Of a stretch of DNA of 64,000 bases, positions 34,051 to 43,530 are shown one piece after another. The first letter of the stretch is position 1. Every line of letters begins with the position of its first letter. The translations under genes and the position numbers were made by a program. This DNA comes from Mycobacterium paragordonae (GTDB taxonomy: Bacteria; Actinomycetota; Actinomycetes; Mycobacteriales; Mycobacteriaceae): the NCBI RefSeq assembly GCF_003614435.1, contig NZ_CP025546.1, forward strand, positions 3,224,001 through 3,288,000, in the 5' to 3' direction. The notes under the pieces are model-generated. The model worked only from the letters and a program-made list of their open reading frames with translations. It was not told the origin of the DNA and ran no database searches.

Positions 34051-34794
34051 TCAGGTGACCGCGGTGCCGAAAAGGTGCCCGACGCCGTAGGTGAATGCCA
34101 GCCCCGCGGCCCCGCCGATGACCACGCGCAGCACCGCGCGGCGCACGCTGCTACCGCCGATCCGGGCACTGAGCGCACCCGCCACGGCCAAGGCGATCAA
34201 TACCGAGACAAACGTCACGGGCACCCGCCACGCGGCGGGGGGGAGCAGTATCGCCACCAGCGGGAGCAACGCTCCAGCGATGAAAGAACCGGCCGATGCC
34301 GCCGCGGCATGCCACGGATTGGTCAGCTCCTCGGGATTGATCTGCAATTCGGCCTCGGCGTGCGCGGCGAACGCGTCATGGGCGGTCAGTTCCTTCGCCA
34401 CCCTCGCCGCGGTCGCGGGCGACAGGCCCTTGGCCTGGTAGATGGCGGTCAGCTCCGCCAACTCCGCCTCGGGAGTGTCGCGCAGTTCGTGGCGCTCCTT
34501 GTGCAGCAGCGCCCGTTCACTGTCGCGCTGACTGGACACCGAGACGTACTCGCCCAACGCCATCGACACCGCGCCGGCCACCAGGCCCGCCAATCCGGCC
34601 GTGAAGATCGGACCGCGGGCTGCCGTCGCCCCGGCAACGCCGACCACGATGCCGGCGACGGAGACCACGCCGTCGTTGGCGCCGAGCACCGCGGCGCGCA
34701 GCCAGTTCAACCGGCCGGACGCGCCTTCGCGGTGCGGCTCGGAGGGATGATGCCCCTGCTGACGTTCTTGTCGGCTCTGCTGTTCGTCAACCAC
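34051..34794 (-). CDS. VIT1/CCC1-family iron/manganese transporter
   Basis: A 247-residue membrane protein of the VIT family. The first helix carries the diagnostic LGANDGVVSVAGIVVGVAGA, followed by AGAVSMALGEYVSVSSQRDSE. A Glu/Ala-rich cytoplasmic metal-binding loop lies at residues ~80-150 (ERHELRDTPEAELAEL, HAEAELQI), and three more helices finish the protein. Family members export or sequester Fe2+ or Mn2+ from the cytosol. The GTG start at 34794 follows the permease stop by 48 bp. The transported metal cannot be told from sequence alone. Confidence 0.88.
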   Translation of the reverse strand: MVDEQQSRQERQQGHHPSEPHREGASGRLNWLRAAVLGANDGVVSVAGIVVGVAGATAARGPIFTAGLAGLVAGAVSMALGEYVSVSSQRDSERALLHKERHELRDTPEAELAELTAIYQAKGLSPATAARVAKELTAHDAFAAHAEAELQINPEELTNPWHAAAASAGSFIAGALLPLVAILLPPAAWRVPVTFVSVLIALAVAGALSARIGGSSVRRAVLRVVIGGAAGLAFTYGVGHLFGTAVT

Positions 34795-34842
34795 GGGGTA
34801 AAGCCAACCGCACCAGCGCGAGTCCCGCCAGCAAGCGCAGGC

Positions 34843-36108
34843 TCACCAACCCCGGCGCGGCCGGCGCCGCACCCAGAACACCAGCGCGCCCACGGCGAGG
34901 AACGCGGTGCCTGCGATCACCGACGTCGCCGGCAGCGCGAAGGCCACCACCACGCAGCCCAGCGCCCCCAACACCGGAATGACCTTGGGCAGCGCACCTT
35001 CCCCGGGCCGCAGCGTGAAGGCGGATGCGTTGGCGATCGCGTAGTAGGCCAGCACCGCGAATGACGAGAATCCGATCGCGCCGCGCAGGTCGACCGCGGC
35101 CGCCAACGCGGCGGCCACCACTCCGACCGCAATCTCGGCCCGATGCGGCACCGCGAACCGCGGATGCACCGCGTCGAGCTGATGCGGAAGATGGCGGTCG
35201 CGGGCCATCGCCAAGGCGGTCCGCGAGACCCCCAACAGCAGCGACAGCAGCGACCCCAGGGCCGCGAGTACCGCACCGACGGCCACGATCGGCACCAGCC
35301 AGCCGGCGCCCGCCACGCGCACCGCATCCACCAGGGGCGTGGCCGTCGCGGCGACCCGCCGCGGTCCCAGCACTGCCAGCACGGCGACCGCCACGGCGGC
35401 GTACAACGCCAGCGTGACCGCCAGTGCGACCAGAATCGCCCGCGGGATGGTGCGGGCCGGGTCACGAACCTCCTCGCCCAGGGTGGCGATGCGGGCGTAG
35501 CCGGCGAACGCGAAGAACAGCAGCCCCGCCGACTGCAGCACGCCGCCTGCCGAAATACCTTGCAGCGTGGTGAGATTCGTGACGAGATCGGGCGGTCCGG
35601 ATCCGAACGCGGCGATGATGACGGCCATCAGCACGAGTAACACGGTCGCGACGATGCTCCGCGCCAGCCACGTCGACTTCTGGACGCCGAGGTAGTTGAC
35701 GACGGTCAGGGCCAGCACCGACATCACCGCCACGATGTGCGCGTGGGCGGGCCAGGCGTAAGTCCCGACGGTCAGGGCCATCGCCGCGCAGGAGGCGGTC
35801 TTGCCGACGACGAAACCCCAGCCCGCGAGGTATCCCCAGAACTCGCCCAACCGCTCACGTCCGTAGACGTAGGTACCGCCGGAGGCGGGGTACAGCGCGG
35901 CCAACCGCGCCGACGACGAGGCGTTGCAGTATGCGATCACACCGGCGGCCGCCAACCCGATCAGCAGACCGGCCCCCGCGGCCCGCGCGGCCGGCGCCAG
36001 CGCGGCGAAGATCCCGGCACCGATCATCGAACTGAGCCCGATCACCACCGCGTCGCCGACACCCAGGCTGCGTCGCAGCCGATTCGGAGGCGGGCCGTCG
36101 CTCGTCAC
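34843..36108 (-). CDS. APC-superfamily amino acid permease
   Basis: A 421-residue polytopic protein with about 12 hydrophobic segments. It opens with the APC signature DAVVIGLSSMIGAGIFAALAP and has the conserved ASGGTYVYGRERLGEFWGYLAGW segment in TM3. The EEVRDPARTIPRAI motif after TM6 is typical of amino acid/polyamine antiporters. The substrate is not predictable. It starts with GTG 9 bp after the WS/DGAT stop, so these genes are probably co-transcribed. Confidence 0.88.
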   Translation of the reverse strand: MTSDGPPPNRLRRSLGVGDAVVIGLSSMIGAGIFAALAPAARAAGAGLLIGLAAAGVIAYCNASSSARLAALYPASGGTYVYGRERLGEFWGYLAGWGFVVGKTASCAAMALTVGTYAWPAHAHIVAVMSVLALTVVNYLGVQKSTWLARSIVATVLLVLMAVIIAAFGSGPPDLVTNLTTLQGISAGGVLQSAGLLFFAFAGYARIATLGEEVRDPARTIPRAILVALAVTLALYAAVAVAVLAVLGPRRVAATATPLVDAVRVAGAGWLVPIVAVGAVLAALGSLLSLLLGVSRTALAMARDRHLPHQLDAVHPRFAVPHRAEIAVGVVAAALAAAVDLRGAIGFSSFAVLAYYAIANASAFTLRPGEGALPKVIPVLGALGCVVVAFALPATSVIAGTAFLAVGALVFWVRRRPRRGW

Positions 36109-36117
36109 CCGGCCACG

Positions 36118-37554
36118 CTATCCCGCTGCGGCAAGCAACTCCTCGAAGGCTTCGTCCATGCACTGCGCGTAGCGGGCCGGGTCGGGCAGCGCGTCGCGGT
36201 CCGCCGTGGCGCTGATCGACAGAATCCCGTTGTAGCTGGCGACCACATGGCACAGGTTCAGACCGCCGATCAGTGGCCCGAGTCCGGCGGCACGCAGCAG
36301 CCGGGCGCCGCGGAAGTAGATCGGCTGGGTGGGGCCCGGCACGTTGGTGACGGTGGTGTTGGCGACGGTCGGGCCCGAGAAGGGAAGCACGCTGGCGGCT
36401 TTGGCGGTGACCCCGAGCAGCGCCGTCGGCAATGTCGCCACCAGCTCGAGCATCTGCGTCCTGGTCGTCTGCTCGGCTTCCGACCGGCTCTGCGCGGTCG
36501 ACTCGGCGATGGCGGCCAGCCGTTCGAGCGGATCGGCGATGTCGGTTGCCAGCGTCTGCAGCCGTCCGGCCAGCATGTTTCCCTTGCCGCTGGTATCACC
36601 GGCCTCGCGCAGCGAGATCGGGCACGCCGCGACGAGCGACTCTTCAGGAAGCTCGTCGTGGCCGGCCAGGTACCGGCGCAAGGCACCCCCGACATAGGCG
36701 AGCGCGACGTCGTTGACGGTCGCGCCGGGCACCCGGGCCTTGATCTTCTTGAAGTCGGCGAGGTCGTGAAACCGGGCCTCGAAAACACGATGCGGCGACA
36801 CCGTCTCGTTGAAGCGCGTCTTGGGTGGGAAAGCGGGCCGGTTGCCGTCGGCGACGCTGCTCACCAGACCACCGACCAGCTTGACCGGCAATGCGGCCAG
36901 GCCGCGGACCAATTGCGGTGCACTCGACAGCACCACCTTGCCGGCCCGCACCGGGTACAGCGCCGCGTTGACTGCGGTGCGGGACAACAGGTCTGACGTC
37001 GACGGTAGCGGAGCCGGCCGCCAGGGCCGGTCCGGGCCCGGCGGCCGCGGGCTGTCGGCGGCCAGGTCGTGCAACGCCGCGATCATCTGGACGCTCGCCA
37101 TCCCGTCGACGGCGCAGTGATGCAGTTTCAGCGCCATCGCGAAGGAACCCTTCGGCACGCCGGGCACGGCGTTCAGTCCCTCGATGACGGTGATCTCCCA
37201 CGGCGGACGGCGCAGGTCGATCTGCCGGGCATGCAGCCGGGCGACCTGAATGCACAGCTGCCGCCAGTCCCCGGGTTGCGGCAGCCCGATGTGGCGCACG
37301 TGGTATTCGAGGTCGAAGTTCGGGTCCTCCACCCAGTACGGCATGTGCAGGCCGCCCGGCAGCTCGGTCAGACGCCGGCGGAAGACATCGGCCAGATGCA
37401 GCCTGGCGTCCAGCTCCTCCAAGATGCCCTTGAAGGTCACTTTCCCGCCCGGCGCGGTGGACGGGTCATAGATCAGCAGCATCTGAATCTGCAACGGCGT
37501 CGCGGGGCCTTCCGCCCGCAGCATCATGTCGTCGCTCCAACTCAGCTGCTGCAC
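36118..37554 (-). CDS. WS/DGAT-family wax ester synthase / diacylglycerol acyltransferase
   Basis: A 478-residue O-acyltransferase. The catalytic HHxxxDG is HHCAVDG, with its first His at residue 145. Other family landmarks are the N-terminal QLSWSDDMMLRAE, the NDVALAYVGGALRRYL motif and the C-terminal VTNVPGPTQP with GGLNLCHVVASYNG. Such enzymes esterify diacylglycerol or alcohols with acyl-CoA for storage lipid; mycobacteria have many copies. The GTG start at 37554 follows a good AAGGGGG. It is first of a minus-strand cluster with permease, VIT and PPOX genes, and is divergent from glutamine synthetase III across 187 bp. Confidence 0.93.
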   Translation of the reverse strand: MQQLSWSDDMMLRAEGPATPLQIQMLLIYDPSTAPGGKVTFKGILEELDARLHLADVFRRRLTELPGGLHMPYWVEDPNFDLEYHVRHIGLPQPGDWRQLCIQVARLHARQIDLRRPPWEITVIEGLNAVPGVPKGSFAMALKLHHCAVDGMASVQMIAALHDLAADSPRPPGPDRPWRPAPLPSTSDLLSRTAVNAALYPVRAGKVVLSSAPQLVRGLAALPVKLVGGLVSSVADGNRPAFPPKTRFNETVSPHRVFEARFHDLADFKKIKARVPGATVNDVALAYVGGALRRYLAGHDELPEESLVAACPISLREAGDTSGKGNMLAGRLQTLATDIADPLERLAAIAESTAQSRSEAEQTTRTQMLELVATLPTALLGVTAKAASVLPFSGPTVANTTVTNVPGPTQPIYFRGARLLRAAGLGPLIGGLNLCHVVASYNGILSISATADRDALPDPARYAQCMDEAFEELLAAAG

Positions 37555-37741
37555 GTCATGCCCCCTTCATGCTTCGCGTCTCACGTTCGAAACCAATGCT
37601 GCGCCACCGTTGACGCCTGCGTAACAGGATTGCCATCGAACCTACCTACGGTGAGGCGGTCTAGCGTCCGTCAAGCGATCAGCCACGGACCCCCCTTTGA
37701 AGCCGGCTTTTGGGCCGGGTAGTGAAGCGATAGGAACTCCA

Positions 37742-39919
37742 TTGAGCGGAAACGCGGTCCGCCTGCAGGCGATCAACAATGTCGAGGCATATGTACCCCC
37801 GGCGATCAGTTTTGTACCGGGTGAAGCTCCGGGCGAGATCTTCGGCTCCAACGTCTTCACCAAGGCCGAGATGCAGGCGCGGCTGCCGAAATCGGTCTTC
37901 AAGTCGATCGTGGCCACTATCGAGAAGGGCGCTCCGCTCGACCCCGCCGTCGCCGACACGGTCGCGGTGGCGATGAAGGACTGGGCGCTGGAGAAGGGCG
38001 CCACCCACTACGCGCACGTCTTCTACCCGATGACCGGCCTGACCGCGGAGAAGCACGACAGTTTCCTGGAGCCCGTCTCCGACGGCGCGACGCTGGCCGA
38101 GTTCGCCGGCAAGACGCTGATCCAGGGCGAGCCCGACGCGTCCAGCTTCCCGTCGGGCGGGTTGCGCAGCACGTTCGAGGCGCGCGGCTACACCGGTTGG
38201 GACGTCACCAGCCCGGCCTACATCCTGGAAAACCCGAACGGCAACACGCTCTGCATCCCCACCGTTTTCGTCTCCATGACCGGAGAGGCGCTGGACTACA
38301 AGACCCCGCTGCTGCGCAGCCAGCAGGCCATGGGCATCCACGCCGAACGCATCCTCAAGCTGTTCGGGCACCAGGAACTGAACAAGGTCGTGTCCTTCTG
38401 CGGTCCCGAACAGGAGTACTTCCTGGTCGACCGGCACTTCTTCCTGGCGCGGCCCGACCTGATCAACGCCGGGCGCACCGTGTTCGGCGCCAAGCCGCCC
38501 AAGGGACAGGAATTCGACGACCACTACTTCGGCGCGGTGCCCGAGCGGGTCCTGGGCTTCATGATGGACACCGAGCGGGAGCTGTTCAAACTCGGCATCC
38601 CGGCCAAGACCCGGCACAACGAGGTGGCCCCGGGCCAGTTCGAGGTGGCGCCCATGTTCGAGCGGGCCAACATCGCCTCCGACCATCAGCAGTTGCTGAT
38701 GACGATCTTCAAGACGATCGCCAAGAAGCACGGCATGGAGTGCCTGTTCCACGAGAAGCCGTTCGCCGGAGTGAACGGGTCGGGCAAGCACGTCAACTTC
38801 TCGGTGGGCAACTCCGAGCTGGGGTCGCTGCTGGTGCCGGGTGACACTCCGCACGAGAACGCACAGTTCCTGGTGTTCTGCGCCGCGGTGATCCGCGCCG
38901 TGCACAAGTTCGCCGGACTGCTGCGGGTGTCGGTGGCCTCCGCCACCAACGATCACCGCCTGGGCGCCAACGAGGCGCCGCCCGCGATCATCTCGATCTT
39001 CCTCGGCGAGCAGCTCGCCGACGTGTTCGAGCAGATCGCCAAGGGCGCGGCGACGTCGTCAAAGGGCAAGGGCACCATGATCATCGGCGTCGACACCCTG
39101 CCGCCGCTACCCACCGATGCCGGCGACCGCAACCGCACCAGCCCGTTCGCGTTCACCGGCAACCGTTTTGAGTTCCGGGCACCGGGATCCGGTCAGACGG
39201 TCGCCGTGCCGATGATCATCCTGAACACGATCATGGCCGACTCGTTCGACTACATGGCGACGATCCTCGAGCAGGCGGTCTCCGACGGGGAGGATTTCGA
39301 CGCCGCGGTGCAGAAATTGCTCACCGATGTCATCACCGAGCACGGCGCCGTTGTGTTCAACGGTGACGGGTATTCCGAGAACTGGCAGATCGAGGCGGCC
39401 GAGCGCGGATTACCCAACCTCAAAACAACATTGGACGCCATCCCGGAGCTGATCAAGCCGGAGGCGGTGGCTGTCTTCGAAAAGTACGGCGTCTTCAACG
39501 AGCGTGAGTTGCACAGCCGCTACGAGGTGCGACTGGAGCAGTACGCGCTGACCATCGCAGTGGAGGCGAAGCTGGCGCTGGAGATGGGCACGACCGTCAT
39601 TCTGCCAGCGGCCGTGCGCTACCAGACCGAGCTCGCCCAGAACGTCGCCACCTTGAAAGCAGCCGGTGTCGAAGCCAGCACCGCTGCGCTGGAAGCGGTT
39701 TCGGCTCCGCTGGCCGACCTGACAACCGCGTTGACGACCTTGAAGGCGGCGCTGTCCGGCAACTCGGCGAGCTCCGCAATGGATGAGGCTACACACGCCC
39801 AGAAGGAGCTGCTTCCGGCGATGGAGGCGGTGCGGGCCGCGGCTGATGCCCTGGAAGGCATTGTGGCAGATGACCTTTGGCCATTGCCCACCTACCAGGA
39901 GATGCTCTTCATCTTGTGA
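37742..39919 (+). CDS. Type III glutamine synthetase (GlnN-type)
   Basis: A ~725-residue ammonia-glutamate ligase of the large GSIII class, distinct from the 450-residue GlnA. Landmarks are NVEAYVPP, the active-site [11 protein letters not shown], the [15 protein letters not shown] segment, [11 protein letters not shown] and the [18 protein letters not shown] loop. The C-terminal ~100 residues are Ala-rich and helical. The open frame runs back to a TTG at 37697, but a second TTG at 37742 lies 7 nt after a GGA (TAGGAACT) and gives the usual [16 protein letters not shown] start, so I prefer it. It is monocistronic and convergent with the PPE gene across a strong hairpin. I could not identify a clear GlnR or AmtR box upstream. 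Confidence 0.93.
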   Translation: MSGNAVRLQAINNVEAYVPPAISFVPGEAPGEIFGSNVFTKAEMQARLPKSVFKSIVATIEKGAPLDPAVADTVAVAMKDWALEKGATHYAHVFYPMTGLTAEKHDSFLEPVSDGATLAEFAGKTLIQGEPDASSFPSGGLRSTFEARGYTGWDVTSPAYILENPNGNTLCIPTVFVSMTGEALDYKTPLLRSQQAMGIHAERILKLFGHQELNKVVSFCGPEQEYFLVDRHFFLARPDLINAGRTVFGAKPPKGQEFDDHYFGAVPERVLGFMMDTERELFKLGIPAKTRHNEVAPGQFEVAPMFERANIASDHQQLLMTIFKTIAKKHGMECLFHEKPFAGVNGSGKHVNFSVGNSELGSLLVPGDTPHENAQFLVFCAAVIRAVHKFAGLLRVSVASATNDHRLGANEAPPAIISIFLGEQLADVFEQIAKGAATSSKGKGTMIIGVDTLPPLPTDAGDRNRTSPFAFTGNRFEFRAPGSGQTVAVPMIILNTIMADSFDYMATILEQAVSDGEDFDAAVQKLLTDVITEHGAVVFNGDGYSENWQIEAAERGLPNLKTTLDAIPELIKPEAVAVFEKYGVFNERELHSRYEVRLEQYALTIAVEAKLALEMGTTVILPAAVRYQTELAQNVATLKAAGVEASTAALEAVSAPLADLTTALTTLKAALSGNSASSAMDEATHAQKELLPAMEAVRAAADALEGIVADDLWPLPTYQEMLFIL

Positions 39920-39940
39920 CAAGATTGCAGAGACCTCGTC

Positions 39941-39994
39941 GGGCGTGAGGGCCGGCCGCAACAGCGGAACTGGTGATTCCCGGCTCTCACGCCC
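39941..39994. terminator. Bidirectional hairpin between glutamine synthetase III and the PPE gene
   Basis: Arms GGGCGTGAGGGCCGG (39941-39955) and CCGGCTCTCACGCCC (39980-39994) pair at 14 of 15 positions around a 24-nt loop. The right arm includes the PPE stop codon. No U-tract follows, as is common for mycobacterial terminators. Its place between two convergent genes fits a shared terminator. Confidence 0.55.
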
Positions 39995-41420
39995 GGCGAC
40001 CCGGGTCAACCCACGTGGTGGGCATCATCGGGACGGTCGGCGCGTCGGTGCCGGAATTCCCGCCGAGCGTGGTCAACCCGCTGGCATTATCGATGCCGGA
40101 AACCGTTGCGGTGCCGGTGAATCCGAGCGATCCGGCGCCCGCGCCCGAGGGTTGGGCCGACGGTTCTGCTGGAGGCTCGACAAGGTCCGCCTGATCGTCC
40201 AGGGAAAGAAACTCGTCACGGTAGCCACGGCTGCCGAGGTCGCCTCGGCGTCGCCGGCGGTGCCGGACATTGCCTGCGGTGGCAGCCGCGGACGGCGCGG
40301 CGATCCGTGCGGCAGGGGCGCTTGCGGTCGCCCGGGTGTGCAGGACGGGTCCGAGCGTCGGACCGGAGTCGGGACCCGAGCCGACGAGATAGGCGACACC
40401 AGGGCTGGGCGTGGCCGGGGGGGCACCGGTCGTGGCCGACGCGCCCGACGCCTGCGGGACAGGGGCAGCGCCGGGTGCCGGTGCCGCCGGTGCCGCCGCG
40501 GTCACCGGGAGTCCGGCGACGGGCACCACGCCTTCGGCGACCGCGACAGCCGCTTCGCCGCCGGTTTCCGCCGCGATTGCCGGAAAGGCGCACAGCGCCG
40601 AAAGGCCCAGAGCGAGTGGGATCGCGGCGGACCCGGGTGCCGCGACGACGGCGTACATCGGCGATCCCAACAGGGCGAATGTCGCGGCGTAGGCGAACAC
40701 GTAGATCAGCGGCAACCAGGTGGTCATCGCCGCCGCCGGGTTGGTGGCGAAGTCGGTGATGATCTGCAGCACCGTCCCGAACGGGTTGGTGACAAGTCCC
40801 TTCAGCACCCGGTACATGCTCGAAAAGTGTTCGGACCAGGCCAGCGCTTCTTCGATGGGATCGGTGGGCGCGAATTTGGCCGGTTCCGCGGTGGCGATCG
40901 GCGGAGCCGCGTCCGTGGGCGTCACCGCCGCCACCGCGGATGCCGAAAACGTCTGGTACACGGTCATTGTCGTCGCGGCCTGAATCCACATGCGGACGTA
41001 GTCCGCTTCGTTGAGCGCGATCGGAATCGTGTTGAGGCCGAAGAAGTTCGTCGCGACCAGCACACCGTGCAGGGCATGGTTAGCGGCCAGTTCGGCAAGC
41101 GTCGGCATGGCCGCCAGCGCGGCGGTATAGGCGGCCGCGGCCGCTTCGTGCTGCGCCGCTGCCTCCGCGCTCTTGACGCCGGCGCGGGTAAGCCAGTCCA
41201 GATACGGCAGGTGGGCCGCCGCGTACCGCGATGCCGTCGGGCCGTCCCACGTACCGCCCTGCACCGAGGCGAGCAGCGCCGTCAACTCGGCTGCCACCGC
41301 GGCGAACTCGGTGCTGAGCGCCTGCCAGCCCGATGCCGCGGCCAGCACCGATCCGGGTCCCGGACCGCTGCACAGCAGGCTGGAGTGCACTTCGGGCGGT
41401 GCTGCCATCCATACGGTCAT
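39987..41420 (-). CDS. PPE family protein, PPW subfamily (PPE37-like)
   Basis: A 477-residue protein with an N-terminal PPE domain (residues ~1-180; PP at positions 8-9, WxG-like GTWDGPTA, NHALHGVLVATNFFGLNTIPIALNEADYVRMW). A hydrophobic centre and an Ala/Pro-rich linker follow. The C-terminus has the PPW-subfamily pair GFTGT and PTVPMMPTTW, preceded by a basic patch RHRRRRR and EFLSLDD. From memory, the overall length and these motifs match M. tuberculosis PPE37, which is iron-repressed and linked to haem/iron uptake. The IdeR-like box 46-64 bp upstream supports that. There is no adjacent PE gene, so its PE partner must be elsewhere. The ATG start follows GAGGAG. Confidence 0.9.
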   Translation of the reverse strand: MTVWMAAPPEVHSSLLCSGPGPGSVLAAASGWQALSTEFAAVAAELTALLASVQGGTWDGPTASRYAAAHLPYLDWLTRAGVKSAEAAAQHEAAAAAYTAALAAMPTLAELAANHALHGVLVATNFFGLNTIPIALNEADYVRMWIQAATTMTVYQTFSASAVAAVTPTDAAPPIATAEPAKFAPTDPIEEALAWSEHFSSMYRVLKGLVTNPFGTVLQIITDFATNPAAAMTTWLPLIYVFAYAATFALLGSPMYAVVAAPGSAAIPLALGLSALCAFPAIAAETGGEAAVAVAEGVVPVAGLPVTAAAPAAPAPGAAPVPQASGASATTGAPPATPSPGVAYLVGSGPDSGPTLGPVLHTRATASAPAARIAAPSAAATAGNVRHRRRRRGDLGSRGYRDEFLSLDDQADLVEPPAEPSAQPSGAGAGSLGFTGTATVSGIDNASGLTTLGGNSGTDAPTVPMMPTTWVDPGRRA

Positions 41421-41465
41421 CGGGTATCTCCTCGGTAGCCAACGCGCTCATCTGAAATCAGAAGT

Positions 41466-41484
41466 TAGCATTGGGTAACCTAAC
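41466..41484 (-). promoter_or_regulatory. Candidate IdeR (iron-dependent repressor) box
   Basis: The 19-mer TTAGCATTGGGTAACCTAA matches the IdeR consensus TTAGGTTAGSCTAACCTAA at 15 of 19 positions, with the right half-site nearly perfect. It sits 46-64 bp before the PPE ATG. Iron-bound IdeR would repress the PPE gene when iron is plentiful. The divergent pknE start is ~207 bp away. Confidence 0.6.
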
Positions 41485-41494
41485 AAAAGTTAGC
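41481..41494. promoter_or_regulatory. Overlapping perfect inverted repeat (second IdeR-like half-site pair)
   Basis: CTAAC-AAAA-GTTAG is a perfect 5-4-5 inverted repeat that shares its first bases with the IdeR box at 41466-41484. IdeR commonly binds as two dimers on overlapping sites, so this may extend the operator. Confidence 0.4.
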
Positions 41495-41690
41495 GTGCCC
41501 TATCTGGGTTTCACATCAACTGCCTAGGACGTGTCCCGTTCGCCCGGCAAAGCACGCCTGGTCCTTGCGGAAACCATTAGCCTTATGCCTGGCACGCCAC
41601 CGCGTACTCGTGTCCGGCGCAGGTCATGGTCGGGGGCGCGAAGGCGCCTCGGGTCGGATAGCTGTGCGGAAGGCGGGTGAATAGTCGGCG

Positions 41691-43526
41691 ATGGGTGACA
41701 CCTCCGAGGGTTCGCGGGTGGGGACGCAGTTCGGGCCGTACCGGTTGCGGCGGCTGGTCGGGCGCGGCGGCATGGGCGACGTGTACGAGGCCGAGGACAC
41801 CGTGCGTGAGCGCGTCGTCGCCCTGAAGCTGATGTCGCAATCGCTGTCACAGGACCCGGTCTTTCGCTCCCGGATGCAACGCGAGGCCCGCACCGCGGGA
41901 CGCTTGCAGGAGCCGCACGTCGTGCCGATCCACGATTACGGCGAGATCGACGGCCAGCTGTATGTGGACATGCGCCTGATCGACGGCAAAGACCTGGCCG
42001 CCATCTTGAAGCGCTACGGCCCCCTCACCCCGCCGCGCGCCGTGGCGGTCATTCGCCAGATCGGTGCCGCCCTGGACGCAGCACACGCCGCCGGAGTGAC
42101 CCACCGCGACGTCAAACCGGAAAACATCCTGGTCAGTGCCGACGACTTCGCGTACCTGGTCGATTTCGGCATCGCCAGCGCGGGGTCCGACGAGAAGCTC
42201 ACGCAGATCGGCAGCACGGTCGGGACCCTGTACTACATGGCCCCGGAGCGCTTCGGCGAGGCCGAAGTGACCTACCGGGCCGACATCTACGCGTTGGCCT
42301 GTGTGTTGTACGAGTGCCTGGCCGGCAGCCCGCCCTACCGGGGCGACCAGCTCAGCGTGATGGGCTCGCATCTCAACCAGCCCGTGCCGCGGCCCAGCGT
42401 GGCGCGGCCGGGAATTCCCGCGGCCCTCGACGACGTCATCGCCCGGGGCATGGCCAAGGATCCGGCCGACCGTCATCCCACCTGCGGAGACCTGTCGGCG
42501 GCGGCCTATGCGGCGCTGGCGACGCCCGACCAGGACCGGGCCGCCGACATCCTGGAACGCAGCCAGGTCGGGGAACTGCCGCCCCAGTTCGCGGGTCAGA
42601 CGCCCGGAAGTTTCCCGGCCACCGCGCCGCCTGCGATGTCGCAAGGAACACCCTGGCCGACACCGCCGGGACCTCCGACACCGCAGCCGGGAACGCAACC
42701 CGCCGGGCAGGGCGGTCCCGCGCCGGCGCAATGGGCCGGTACCCACGGCTGGGGAGCGGTGCCGGGCGGCAACACCGGGGTGCCCCCATGGGGCCAACCA
42801 CCGCCGCCGCGCGGGACCGGTCTGCTGCGTAAGCCCTACGTGTGGGCGGGGCTCGCGATCGCCGTGATCGTGGCGGTCGCGGGCGGGGTGATCATCGGGT
42901 TCTCCCACCCCAAGCGGTCGGCCTCGCCGTCCAAATCGTCGACGGCGCCGACGGCTCCGGATGCGGTGCAACTCAACGTCCTCAATGACGGCGTGTTCAT
43001 CGGCAGTTCGGCGGCCGTCGCGACGATCGACGTCTTCAACGAACCGATCTGCCCGCCGTGCGGTGCGTTCATCAGGTCCTATGCCAGCGACATCGACACC
43101 GCGGTGAACAACAAGAAGCTCGCGGTGCGCTATCACCTGCTGAACTTCCTCGACGAGCAGTCACACACCAAGAATTACTCGACCCGCGCCGTCGCTGCAT
43201 CGTATTGTGTTGCGGCGCAGAATGACCCGAAGGTCTACACCGGCTTCTACGCTGCCCTGTTCGGCAGTGAGTTCCAGCCGCAGGAGAACGCGCCCGCCGA
43301 CCGCACCGATGCGGAACTGGCGCACCTGGCCCAGACCGTCGGGGCCAACAGCACCGCGACAAACTGCATCAAGTCGGGTGCCGACCTCGGTACTGCCCAA
43401 ACCAAGGCAGACAACGCCAGCACGTCGCTGGCCGGGTTCAACGCCAACGGCACCCCCTTCGTGTGGGACGGCAGCAGCGGCGTGGACCTGCAGAATCCCA
43501 ACTGGCTGACGAAACTGATCGGATGA
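41691..43526 (+). CDS. pknE: Ser/Thr protein kinase with extracellular DsbA-like domain (PknE type)
   Basis: A 611-residue membrane kinase. The kinase domain (residues ~15-275) has GRGGMGDVYEA, HRDVKPENILV, DFGIAS and the GTLYYMAPERF activation segment. A Pro/Gly/Gln-rich juxtamembrane region leads to one transmembrane helix near residues 380-402. The outside domain is thioredoxin/DsbA-like: DVFNEPICPPCGAF with the CPPC redox pair at C454 and C457, further cysteines at SYC and TNC, and the closing NGTPFVWDG with a cis-Pro type loop. This is the domain plan of M. tuberculosis PknE, which is reported to respond to nitric oxide. It is divergent from the PPE gene and followed 4 bp later by an SRPBCC gene, so these two are likely one operon. 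Confidence 0.9.
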   Translation: MGDTSEGSRVGTQFGPYRLRRLVGRGGMGDVYEAEDTVRERVVALKLMSQSLSQDPVFRSRMQREARTAGRLQEPHVVPIHDYGEIDGQLYVDMRLIDGKDLAAILKRYGPLTPPRAVAVIRQIGAALDAAHAAGVTHRDVKPENILVSADDFAYLVDFGIASAGSDEKLTQIGSTVGTLYYMAPERFGEAEVTYRADIYALACVLYECLAGSPPYRGDQLSVMGSHLNQPVPRPSVARPGIPAALDDVIARGMAKDPADRHPTCGDLSAAAYAALATPDQDRAADILERSQVGELPPQFAGQTPGSFPATAPPAMSQGTPWPTPPGPPTPQPGTQPAGQGGPAPAQWAGTHGWGAVPGGNTGVPPWGQPPPPRGTGLLRKPYVWAGLAIAVIVAVAGGVIIGFSHPKRSASPSKSSTAPTAPDAVQLNVLNDGVFIGSSAAVATIDVFNEPICPPCGAFIRSYASDIDTAVNNKKLAVRYHLLNFLDEQSHTKNYSTRAVAASYCVAAQNDPKVYTGFYAALFGSEFQPQENAPADRTDAELAHLAQTVGANSTATNCIKSGADLGTAQTKADNASTSLAGFNANGTPFVWDGSSGVDLQNPNWLTKLIG

Positions 43527-43530
43527 GCCG

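Noticed and set aside
37562..37741. GlnR/AmtR box before glutamine synthetase III
   Set aside because: A GTAAC is present, but the second half-site is poor and misplaced.
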